In this document: positions 1 to 10,217 of the stretch, piece after piece
Layout of the letters: each line of letters opens with the position of its first letter
Numbering within the stretch: the stretch's first letter is position 1
DNA from: Hordeum vulgare subsp. vulgare
Lineage: Eukaryota; Streptophyta; Magnoliopsida; Poales; Poaceae
Reading direction: 5' to 3'
Length of the DNA: 64,000 nucleotides
Assembly: GCF_904849725.1 (NCBI RefSeq)
Contig: NC_058524.1
Coordinates: forward strand, 487,017,763-487,081,762
Notes under the pieces: model-generated
Seen by the model: only the letters and a program-made list of their open reading frames with translations
Told to the model about the DNA's origin: nothing
Databases searched by the model: none
Position numbers and translations under genes: made by a program

Positions 1-1465
1 TTCCTATGACCATGAGATCATATAACTCACTGACACCGGAGGAATGCTTTGTGTGTATCAAACGTCGCAACGTAACTGGGTGACTATAAAGATGCTCTAC
101 AGGTATCTCCGAAGGTGTTAGTTGAGTTAGTATGGATCAAGACTGGGATTTGTCACTCCGTGTGACGGAGAGGTATCTCGGGGCCCACTCGGTAATACAA
201 CATCACACATAAGCCTTGCAAGCAATGTAACTTAGTGTAAGTTGCGGGATCTTGTATTACGGAACGAGTAAAGAGACTTGCCGGTAAACGAGGTTGAAAT
301 AGGTATACGGATACTGACGATCAAATCTCGGGCAAGTAACATACCGAAGGACAAAGGGAATGACATACGGGATTATACGAATCCTTGGCACTGAGGTTCA
401 AACGATAAGATCTTCGTAGAATATGTAGGATCCAATATGGGCATCCAGGTCCCGCTATTGGATATTGACCGAGGAGTCTCTCGGGTCATGTCTACATAGT
501 TCTCGAACCCGCAGGGTCTGCACACTTAAGGTTCGACGATGTTTTATGCGTATTTGAGTTATATGGTTGGTTACCGAATGTTGTTCGGAGTCCCGGATGG
601 GATCACGGACGTCACGAGGGTTTCCGGAATGGTCCGGAGACGAAGATTGATATATAGGATGACCTCATTTGGTTACCGGAAAGTTTCCGGGCATTACCGG
701 AAAAGTTTCGGGCTCATCGGTAGTGTACCGGGAGTGCCGGGGACCATCGGGAGGGGTGTCACGCCCCAAGGGGTCTCATGGGCTATGGGAAGAGATAAAC
801 CAGCCCCTAGTGGGCTGGAATAAGTTCCCACTAAGGCCCATAAGGTTTGAGAAGGAAAAAACACAAGGTGGAAAGAGTTTCCAAGTGGGAAGGTGGAATC
901 CTACTCCAAGTAGGATTGGAGTAGGACTCCTCCACCTCCAATTTCGGCCAAACCTTTAGGTTTTGAGGCTGCCTCCTCCCCTCCCTCCCACCTATATATA
1001 CGGAGGTTTTAGGGCTGATTTGAGACGACTTTTCCACGGCAGCCCGACCACATACCTCCACGGTTTTTCCTCTAGATCGCGTTTCTGCGGAGCTCGGGCG
1101 GAGCCCTGCTGAGACAAGGTCATCACCAACCTCCGGAGCGCCGTCACGCTGCCGGAGAACTCTTCTACCTCTCCGTCTCTCTTGCTGGATCAAGAAGGCC
1201 GAGATCATCGTCGAGCTGTACGTGTGCTGAACGCGGAGGTGCCGTCCGTTCGGTACTAGATCGTGGGACTGATCGCGGGATTGTTCGCGGGGCGGATCGA
1301 GGGACGTGAGGACGTTCCACTACATCAACCGCGTTCTCTAACGCTTCTGCTGTACGGTCTACGAGGGTACGTAGATCACTCATCCCCTCTCGTAGATGGA
1401 CATCACCATGATAGGTCTTCGTGCGCGTAGGAAAATTTTTGTTTCCCATGCGACGTTCCCCAACA
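1..1465 (+). repeat. 5' LTR of the Angela-type element (3'-most 1465 bp)
   Basis: It aligns gap-free with 6793-8257. By eye I find only five differences, at positions 41, 323, 608, 1029 and 1233. It ends CCCCAACA at 1465. A 94-codon reading frame at 539-823 is repeated at 7331-7615 only because it lies in the LTR; I do not treat it as a gene. Confidence 0.93.
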
Positions 1466-1466
1466 G

Positions 1467-1480
1467 TGGCATCATGAGCT
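1467..1480 (+). other. Degenerate primer binding site (initiator Met-tRNA type)
   Basis: Two bases after the LTR end the sequence reads TGGCATCATGAGCT. The usual site in this family is TGGTATCAGAGC, so this copy carries a substitution and extra bases. Position next to the LTR supports the assignment; the changes suggest poor priming. Confidence 0.7.
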
Positions 1481-1699
1481 AGGTTCATGCGTAGATGTCT
1501 TCTCGAGTAGAACACAAAAGTTTTTGTGGGCGGTGATGTGCGTTTTGCTGCCCTCCTTAGTCTTTTCTTGATTCCGCGGTATTGTTGGATTGAAGCGGCT
1601 TGGACCGACATTACTCGTACGCTTACGAGAGACTGGTTTCAGCGTTACGAGTAACCCCCTTTGCTCAAAGATGACTGGCAAGTGTCGGTTTCTCCAACT

Positions 1700-4600
1700 T
1701 TAGTTGAATCGGATTTGACCGAGGAGGTCCTTGGATGAGGTTAAATAGCAAATCATATATCTCCGTTGTGGTGTTTGCGTAAGTAAGATGCGATCCTACT
1801 AGATACCCATGGTCACCACGTAAAACATGCAACAACAAAATTAGAGGACGTCTAACTTGTTTTTGCAGGGTATGCTTGTGATGTGATATGGCCAATGATG
1901 TGATGTGATATATTGGATGTATGAGATGATCATGTTGTAATAGAAATATCGACTTGCACGTCGATGGTACGGCAACCGGCAGGAGCCATAGGGTTGTCTT
2001 TATAACTAACGTTTGTGCTTGCAGATGCGTTTACTATTTTGCTAGGACGTAGCTTTAGTAGTAATAGCATGAGTAGCACGACAACCCCGATGGCGACACG
2101 TTGATGGAGATCATGATGATGGAAATCATGGTGTGACGCCGGTGACAAGAAGATCGTGCCGGTGTTTTGGTGATGGAGATCAAGAAGCACGTGATGATGG
2201 CCATATCATGTCACTTATGAATTGCATGTGATGTTAATCCTTTTATGCACCTTATTTTGCTTAGAACGACGGTAGCATTATGAGGTGATCTCTCACTAAA
2301 ATTTCAAGACGAAATTGTGTTCTCCCCAACTGTGCACCGTTGCTACAGTTCTTCGTTTCGAGACACCACGTGATGATCGGGTGTGATAGACTCAACGTTC
2401 ACATACAACGGGTGCAAAACAGTTGCGCACGCGGAACACTCGGGTTAAGCTTGACGAGCCTAGCATGTGCAGACATGGCCTCGGAACACATGAGACCGAA
2501 AGGTCGAGCATGAATTGTATAGTTGATATGATTAGCATAGAGATGCTTACCACTGAAACTATTCTCGACTCACGTGATGATCGGACTTGAGATAGTGGAT
2601 TTGGATCATGTACCACTCAAATGACTAGAGAGATGTACTTTTTGAGTGGGAGTTCTTAAGTAATATGATTAATTGAACTAATTGTCATGAACATAGTCTA
2701 ATGGTATTTGCGAATTACGATGTAGCTTGCGCTATAGCTCTACTGTTTTTATATGTTCCTAGAGAAAATTTAGTTGAAAGTTGATAGTAGCAAACTTTGC
2801 AGACTGAGTCTGTAAAACCGAGGATTGTCCTCGTTGTTGCACAGAAGGCTTATGTCCTTAATGCACCACTCGGTGTGCTGCACCTCGAGCGTCGTCTGTG
2901 GATGCTGTGAACATCCGACATACACGTTTCTGATGACTACACGATAGTTCAGTACAAAAATACTTAATGGCTTAGAAGCAAGGCGCCGAAAACGTTGTAA
3001 AACGTCATGGAACATAAGTGATGTTCTAAAGAGATGAAATTGTGATTTCATGCTTGTGCCCTTGTTAAGAGGTACGAGACCTCCGACAAGATTCTTTGTC
3101 CACAAAGTAAAGGAGCAAGGCTCAATCGTTGAGCATGTGCTCAGATTGTCTGAGTACGACAATCGCTTGAATCAAGTGGGAGTTAATCTTCCAGATGAGA
3201 TAGTGATAGTTCTCCAAAGTCACTGCCACCAAGCTGTGAGAGCTTCGTGATGAACTATAACATATCAAGGATACATACAATGATCCTTGAGCGATTCGCG
3301 ATGTTTGACACTGCGAAAGTAGAAATCAAGAAGGAGCATCAATAGTTGATGGTTTGTAAAACCACTAAGTTTCAAGAAAGGCAAGGGCTAGAAGGGATAC
3401 TTCATGAAACGGCAAAACAGTTGATGCACTAATGAAGAGACCCAAGATTAAACCCAAACCCGAGACTAAGTGCTTCTATAATGAGGGAAACAGTCACTGA
3501 GGCGGAGCAACTCTAGATACTTGGTAGATAAGAAGGCTGGCAAAAGTCGAAAGAAGTGCATTTGATATACATGATGTTGATGTGTACTTTACTAGTACTC
3601 CTAGTAGCATGAGGGTATTGGAACCGGTTCGGTTGCTAAGTGATTAGTAGCACGAAATGTAAGCTACGGCATAAACGGAGACTAGCTAAAGGCGAGGTGA
3701 CGATGCGTGTTGGAAGTGTTTCCAAGGTTGATATGATCAAACGTCGCACACTCCCTCTACCATCGGGATTGGTGTTAAACCTAAATAATTGTTATTTGGT
3801 GCTTGCGTTAAGCATGAACATGATTGGATCGTGTTTATTGCAATACGATTATTCATTTAAAGAGAATAATGGTTACTCTATTTTCTTGAATAATCACCTT
3901 CAATGGTTTATTGAATCTCGATCGTAGTGTTACACATGTTCATGATATTGGTGCCAAAAGAAACGAGTTGATGATGATAGTACCACTTACTTGTGGCACT
4001 GCCGCTTGAGTCATGTTAGTATGAATTGCATGAAGAGGCTCCATGCTGATGGATCTTTGTACTCACCTGATTTCGAATCACCAGTGACATGCAAATCATA
4101 CCACATGAGCAAGGCCTTGTTTTCATTGAGATGAAATAAGATAGTAACTTGTTGGAAGTGATACATTTTGATGTATGCAGTCCAATGGGTGCTGAGGCAC
4201 GCAGTGGATATCATTATGTTCTTACTTCACTGACGATTTGAGTAGATACAGGAGTATTTACTTAATGAATCACAAGTCTGAAATGTTGAAAAGTTCAAAT
4301 TCCGTTTCAGAGTGAAGTTCGTCGTAACAAGAGGATAAACTGTCTATGATATGATCATGGAAATGAATATCTGAGTTGCGAGTTTTGGTACACAGTTAAG
4401 ACAATGTGGAAATTGTTTCGCAGTTCATGCCACCTGGAACATCATAGTGTGATGATGTGTCTGAACGTCATAGCCACGCACTATTTGGTATGGTGCATAC
4501 TATGATGTCTCTTATCAAATTACCACTATCGTTTATGGGTTATGCATTAGAGACAACCACACTCACTTTAAATAGGGCACCGCGTATTTCCGTTGAGATG

Positions 4601-6448
4601 ACACAGTATAGACTGAGGTTTAGAGAAATCTAAACTGTCGTTTCTTGAAAGTTTGGGGTTTCGACACTTATGTGAAAAAGTTTCAGTCTGATAAGCTCGA
4701 ACCCAAAGCGGATAAATGCTTCTTCATAGGGTATCCAAAACAGTTGGGTACATCTCCTATCTCAGATCCGAAAGCAAAGTGTTTGTTTCTAGAAACGGAT
4801 CCTTTCTCGAGGAAAGGTTTCTCTCGAAAGAATTGAGTGGGAGGGTAGTACAACTTGATGAGGTTATTTAACCATCACTTCAACCAGTGTGTAGCAGGGC
4901 GCAGGAAGTTGTTCCTGTGGCGCCTACACCAATTGAAGTGGAAGCTGATGATGGTGATCATCAAGCATCGGATCAAGTTACTACAAGCCTCGTAGGTCGA
5001 CAAGGTCGCGTACTGCTGCAGAGTAGTACGGTAACCCTGTCCTGGAGGTCATGTTGTTGAGCAACAGTGAACCTACGAGTTATGGAGAAAGCGATGGTGG
5101 GCCCAGATTCCGACAAATGGCTGGAAGCCATGAAATCCGAGAGAGGATCCATGGATGAAAACAAAGTGTAGACTTTGAAAGAACTACTTGATGGTCATAA
5201 GACTGTTGAGTAAAAATGGATCTTTAAAGGAAGACAGACGATGATGGTGATAAGTCACTATTAAGAAAAGCTCGACTTGTCGCAAAGATGTTTTCGACAA
5301 GATCAAACAAGTTGACTATGATGAGACTTTCTCACTCGTAGCGATGCTAAAGGTCTGTTAGAATTATGTTAGTTGTTGATGCATTATTTATGAAATATTG
5401 CACGTAGGATGTCAAAACATTGTTTTCTCGACGGTTTCCTTGAGCAAACATTGTATGTGATACAACCAGAAGGTTTTGTCGATCCTAAAGATACTAGCAA
5501 GTATGCAAGCTCCAGTGATTCTTCAATGGACTGGTGCAAGCATCTCGGAGTTGGAATATACACTTTGATGAGATGATCAAAGATTTTGGGTTTGTACAAG
5601 GTTATGAGAAACTTGTATTTCCAAAGAAGTGAGTGGGAGCACTATAGAATTTCTGATAGGTATATGTGGTTGACATATTGTGGATCAGAAGTAATGTAGA
5701 ATTTCTGTAAAGCATACAAGGTTGTTTGAAAGAAGTTTTCAAAGGAGTACCTGGATTACGCTACTTGAACGTTGAGCATCAAAGATCTATGGAGATAGAT
5801 CGAAAGCGCTTAATAGAAGTTTCAACAAGATGCATGCCTTGACAAGTTTTTGAAAGAGTTCAAAATAGACCAGCAAAGAAGGAGTTCTTGGTTGCGTTGT
5901 GAGGTGTGAATTTGAGTAAGACTCAAAACCCGACCACGGCAGAATAAAGAGAATAGACGAAGGTCGTCTTCTATGCCTTGGCCGTAGAATCTAAAGTATG
6001 CCATACTGTGTACCGCACCTGAAGTGTGCCTTGACTCAAAGTATGTTGAGAGGTACAGAGAGTGATCCATGATTGAATCACTAGCAGCGGTCGAAATTTA
6101 TCCTTAGTAACTAATGGACTAAGGAATTTTTCTCGATTATGGAGGTGGTTAAAGAGTTCGTCGTAAAGGGTTACGTCGATGCAAGCTTTGACACTAATCC
6201 GAATAACTATGAGTAGTGAAACGGATTCGTATAGTAGAGTAGATATTTGGAGTATTTCCGAATAGCACGTAGTAGCAGCATCTATAAGATGACATAAAGA
6301 TTTGTAAAGAACGCACGGATCTGAAAGTTTCAGAACCGTTGACTAAAACCTCTCTCACGAGCAAGACGTGATCAGACCCCATAACTATATGGGTGTTGGA
6401 TTCGTTGGAATCACATGGTGATGTGAACTAGATTATTGACTCTAGTGC
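1700..6448 (+). pseudogene. Decayed Copia gag-pol region
   Basis: No open frame exceeds about 95 codons, yet Copia landmarks occur in the expected order. A protease-to-integrase linker (LPSGLVLNLNNCY) is near 3760-3795. A GAG-pre-integrase stretch (YLWHCRLSHVSMNCMKRLH) is near 3990-4045. An integrase C-terminal stretch (KVWGFDTYVKKF, CFFIGYP) is at 4645-4740. Reverse-transcriptase remnants (SDKWLEAMKSERGSMDE, LYVIQPEGFVDP) lie at about 5115-5500. RNase H/tail remnants are near 5900-6400. Stops and frameshifts interrupt every domain, so this copy cannot encode its own enzymes. The heavy decay contrasts with the nearly identical LTRs. Gag could not be placed confidently. Confidence 0.8.
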
Positions 6449-6459
6449 AAGTGGGAGAC
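6449..6459 (+). other. Polypurine tract of the Angela-type element
   Basis: AAGTGGGAGAC directly precedes the 3' LTR start at 6460, as expected for the plus-strand DNA primer. AGTGGGAG also occurs at about 4835 and 5630, a word I take as a family feature. Confidence 0.8.
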
Positions 6460-8257
6460 TGTTGGAAATATGCCCTAGAGGCAATAATAAATTAGTTATT
6501 ATTATATTTCTTAGTTCATGATAATCGTTTATTATCCATGCTATAATTGTATTGATTGGAAACACAATACTTGTGTGGATACATAGACAAAACACTGTCC
6601 CTAGTAAGCCTCTAGTTGACTAGCTCGTTGATCAAAGATGGTCAAGGTTTCCTGGCCATAGGCAAGTGTTGTCACTTGATAACGGGATCACATCATTAGG
6701 AGAATCATGTGATGGACTAGACCCAAACTAATAGACGTAGCATGTTGATCGTGTCATTTTGTTGCTACTGTTTTCTGCGTGTCAAGTATTTATTCCTATG
6801 ACCATGAGATCATATAACTCACGGACACCGGAGGAATGCTTTGTGTGTATCAAACGTCGCAACGTAACTGGGTGACTATAAAGATGCTCTACAGGTATCT
6901 CCGAAGGTGTTAGTTGAGTTAGTATGGATCAAGACTGGGATTTGTCACTCCGTGTGACGGAGAGGTATCTCGGGGCCCACTCGGTAATACAACATCACAC
7001 ATAAGCCTTGCAAGCAATGTAACTTAGTGTAAGTTGCGGGATCTTGTATTACGGAACGAGTAAAGAGACTTGCCGGTAAACGAGGTTGAAATAGGTATAC
7101 GGATACTGACGATCGAATCTCGGGCAAGTAACATACCGAAGGACAAAGGGAATGACATACGGGATTATACGAATCCTTGGCACTGAGGTTCAAACGATAA
7201 GATCTTCGTAGAATATGTAGGATCCAATATGGGCATCCAGGTCCCGCTATTGGATATTGACCGAGGAGTCTCTCGGGTCATGTCTACATAGTTCTCGAAC
7301 CCGCAGGGTCTGCACACTTAAGGTTCGACGATGTTTTATGCGTATTTGAGTTATATGGTTGGTTACCGAATGTTGTTCGGAGTCCCGGATGGGATCACGA
7401 ACGTCACGAGGGTTTCCGGAATGGTCCGGAGACGAAGATTGATATATAGGATGACCTCATTTGGTTACCGGAAAGTTTCCGGGCATTACCGGAAAAGTTT
7501 CGGGCTCATCGGTAGTGTACCGGGAGTGCCGGGGACCATCGGGAGGGGTGTCACGCCCCAAGGGGTCTCATGGGCTATGGGAAGAGATAAACCAGCCCCT
7601 AGTGGGCTGGAATAAGTTCCCACTAAGGCCCATAAGGTTTGAGAAGGAAAAAACACAAGGTGGAAAGAGTTTCCAAGTGGGAAGGTGGAATCCTACTCCA
7701 AGTAGGATTGGAGTAGGACTCCTCCACCTCCAATTTCGGCCAAACCTTTAGGTTTTGAGGCTGCCTCCTCCCCTCCCTCCCACCTATATATACGGAGGTT
7801 TTAGGGCTGATTTGAGACGAATTTTCCACGGCAGCCCGACCACATACCTCCACGGTTTTTCCTCTAGATCGCGTTTCTGCGGAGCTCGGGCGGAGCCCTG
7901 CTGAGACAAGGTCATCACCAACCTCCGGAGCGCCGTCACGCTGCCGGAGAACTCTTCTACCTCTCCGTCTCTCTTGCTGGATCAAGAAGGCCGAGATCAT
8001 CGTCGAGCTGTACGTGTGCTGAACACGGAGGTGCCGTCCGTTCGGTACTAGATCGTGGGACTGATCGCGGGATTGTTCGCGGGGCGGATCGAGGGACGTG
8101 AGGACGTTCCACTACATCAACCGCGTTCTCTAACGCTTCTGCTGTACGGTCTACGAGGGTACGTAGATCACTCATCCCCTCTCGTAGATGGACATCACCA
8201 TGATAGGTCTTCGTGCGCGTAGGAAAATTTTTGTTTCCCATGCGACGTTCCCCAACA
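6460..8257 (+). repeat. 3' LTR of the Angela-type element (1798 bp, complete)
   Basis: It starts TGTTGGAAATATG immediately after the purine tract and ends CCCCAACA at 8257. The length of about 1.8 kb fits the BARE/Angela group. It differs from the visible 5' LTR at only five of 1465 positions. TATATATA at about 7787 is a plausible promoter TATA region. Confidence 0.94.
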
Positions 8258-8655
8258 GACAATGTGCACCCTTGCCGTTAATGCACCTACCTATGAAGAG
8301 GGCAAGGTAGTGCAAGGCAGGGAAATGGATGCTTCCTATGGTGGCTTGTGTGATATCTCTGGTTTCTCCCACAGTTATATTGGAGACAAAGTCTCTGACC
8401 GAAGACTTAGGAGGATCAATAACACTACCTCCATCGGGTATCTTGCAAATCCTATTGAAATCCTCGAGACCCACGGTATAGGATTTATCGTACAGATCAA
8501 ATAGTATGGATGATTCATGCCCAGCTAAAAATTTAAATCTACGCACGAAAGAGGCAGCGAGCGTAGCATAATGTTCACATTTATCTGAGAGGAATTCTTC
8601 TAACCCGGCATTGCGGACAAGTGCATCGAACTCATCCTTGAAGCCTGCTTCGAGA
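8258..8655 (-). pseudogene. Athila-type ORF1/gag-like gene, interrupted by the Angela element
   Basis: The minus-strand frame from about 8650 down to 8258 reads through FKDEFDALVRNAG, LSDKCEHYATLAASFVRRF, ILFDLYDKSYTVGLEDFNR and FVSNITVGETRDITQAT to FIGRCINGKGAHC. I recognise this as the conserved N-terminal part of ORF1 in Athila-group Gypsy elements of grasses. The frame then enters the Angela LTR, so the translation below 8258 is not native. A frameshift or stop near 8654 separates it from its upstream part. The protein is normally capsid-like and assembles with element RNA; this copy is split and not functional. Confidence 0.68.
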
Positions 8656-9059
8656 TGAACTCATCGGAAGGCCATTCACATGGTTGAACCGGTGCGTCCC
8701 TTAGTTGAAAAGGTTCGAGCTCTCAAAAGGAGAGACGAGGACCCTTCTTACTTGAGGAACCACCATGAAACTTCCTCCTGAACATAATTTCCTTTGCTGA
8801 AATTTTTGAAGTTCAAGAGAAAAGTGAATAAAGACCCACCACACCTTGTAGCAACTACTCCTACTAGTGCCTAGAGACCGTATCACGCGCTAAAACTACT
8901 TGGGACCAGCTAAAATCAACTTTTCTAGCTCAAGAACAGGGTCACCAAGGTAGCAATAATTCGTGAAGGATAAAGCACTAGAGAAAAAACTAATTGGACC
9001 AAGGGAGGAGTCACTTACCAAGGAGTAATTTCCCCAAAATAGTTCGGAGAATGGTGCTT

Positions 9060-9420
9060 TGAGCAAGGAGATCGAAAATCACAGCCAAATGAGCAAGAAC
9101 ACGGGTTTGAGCTGCGAAACAATTTTTTCCTGGAGGTGGAAGAAGAGGCTGGGAGCTGGAATGAGTGGAGGGGGTGCCTGTGGGCCCCACAAGCTTGCAC
9201 CCCGCCACCAGGGGGTAGGTGGCGGTGGGGGGCTTGTGGCCCACTGGTCAGTCCCCCTGACCAGCTCTCAGGCCCAGAAATTTTCAAAAATTCCAAAAAA
9301 AATCATATTAAATTTTCAGGACCATCGGAGAACTTTTATTTTCCAGGTATTTTTCTCCGGGACGCTAAAACAGAAAACAGGAAAAGCTAAACTAATTCTA
9401 TCATTTTTCTTCTAAGCAAC
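9060..9420 (-). other. LTR-like segment inside the Gypsy internal region
   Basis: On the minus strand this stretch shares an order of motifs with the element's own LTR: an AAGTTCTCC-CCTGAAAATTTA core, an A/T run, then a GC-rich inverted repeat (GGGCCACAAGCC ... GCTTGTGGGGCCC). It sits between the small ORF (9947-9570) and the ORF1 gene, where no LTR is expected. It may be an old duplication of promoter-proximal LTR sequence. Judged by eye only. Confidence 0.5.
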
Positions 9421-9569
9421 AGAAAATGAAGACTCAAAACAGAGGTATGTGACTCTCTGATTCATCCGTTTCATGGTCATCGGAAGAAATCCGTCAATGG
9501 GATTGATCAAGTCCTTATGACAAAACCTTCTCGAATTGCAAGAGAGAACGGAGAATTTTCGAATAGCCA

Positions 9570-9947
9570 CTAAGTCACCTCAATGGGGATATGAATCTCC
9601 CCAACAAGCAAATCATACTTCATCTTGACACGAGGAATAGGGCATTCAAAGCTCCCAATAAGAATCGATGAAGTCTTTTCAATAGTATCTCTAGCAGTAT
9701 GAAGCATAGTATCAAGCATAGCATCATCAGGTATAGTATCAAGCATGGCATCTCTAGCAGTAGTATCACAAGCATCATCAAGCACAGGTGACATATCAAG
9801 ATTTCTAGCACGAGGTGAAGTCGCAAACTTACTCATAACTGAAGGTGAATCAAGTGCAGAGCTAGATGGCAATTCCCTACCTCCCCTCGTAGTTGAGGGC
9901 AAGACTTTGGTCTTCGGATCCTTTAGATTCTTCATAGTGATTAGCAC
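9570..9947 (-). CDS. Small ORF between primer site and ORF1 of the Gypsy element
   Basis: A 125-codon open frame on the minus strand lies about 40 bp after the primer-site cluster. It contains MKNLKDPKTKVLPSTTRGG near the start, then repeats rich in Asp, Ala, Met and Thr (DDAMLDTM, ARDAMLDTIPDDA) and ends EIHIPIEVT before a stop. I recall a similar leader ORF in Triticeae Athila-like elements but know no function. It has no recognisable catalytic motif. It is open throughout, unlike most of the element, but the repeats could keep it open by chance. The real start is probably the ATG before KNLKDP. Confidence 0.45.
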   Translation of the reverse strand: MLITMKNLKDPKTKVLPSTTRGGRELPSSSALDSPSVMSKFATSPRARNLDMSPVLDDACDTTARDAMLDTIPDDAMLDTMLHTARDTIEKTSSILIGSFECPIPRVKMKYDLLVGEIHIPIEVT

Positions 9948-9983
9948 ATATAAATCCCAAGTAACTCAGAGAATATAGCAATA

Positions 9984-10210
9984 CCTGCCCGGCAACGGCG
10001 CCAGAAAAATGATGACGTCAGCTGTGCTTCCCCGGCAACGGCGCCAGAAAAAATGCTGACGTCAGCTGTGCTTCCCTGGCAATGGCTCCAGAAAAGGGCT
10101 GATCCTGCAATCTCTGGCGTTAGCTAGACGAATGCTTATAACAACTAACCTTCTCCTACAACGGCACCAGAAGAATGCTGATAGCACTCCCCGGCAATGA
10201 AACTGGAAGA
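9984..10210 (-). repeat. Cluster of five primer-binding-site-like repeats
   Basis: On the plus strand CCCGGCAACGGCGCCAG, complementary to the Asp-tRNA primer-site pattern TGGCGCCGTTGCCGGGGA, occurs near 9989 and again near 10032. Degenerate forms follow near 10074 (CCTGGCAATGGCTCCAG), 10153 (CTACAACGGCACCAG) and 10191 (CCCCGGCAATGAAACTGG). The first units are spaced about 43 bp apart and share the linker GACGTCAGCTGTGCTTCC. An ordinary element has one such site next to the LTR. Confidence 0.75.
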
Positions 10211-10217
10211 ATGTTGT

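Larger units (their letters stand above)
1..8257 (+). mobile_element. Angela/BARE/WIS-type Ty1-Copia LTR retrotransposon, left end outside the window
   Basis: The 3' LTR begins TGTTGGAAATATGCCCTAG and ends CCCCAACA, the ends I know from the Angela/BARE/WIS group of Triticeae Copia elements. Window bases 1-1465 match 6793-8257 at a constant offset of 6792 with no indel, so the 5' LTR is present but loses its first ~333 bases to the window edge. Between the LTRs lie 4994 bp that begin with a degenerate initiator-Met-tRNA primer site and end with a purine tract. The inferred full length is about 8.6 kb, close to the usual size. The element is inserted in a minus-strand Gypsy element whose coding sequence resumes at 8258. 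The expected 5-bp duplication would start GACAA at 8258, but its partner is outside the window. Confidence 0.93.

Noticed and set aside
539..823. 94-codon frame repeated at 7331-7615
   Set aside because: It lies within the two LTR copies, so its conservation reflects LTR identity. No protein motif is visible.
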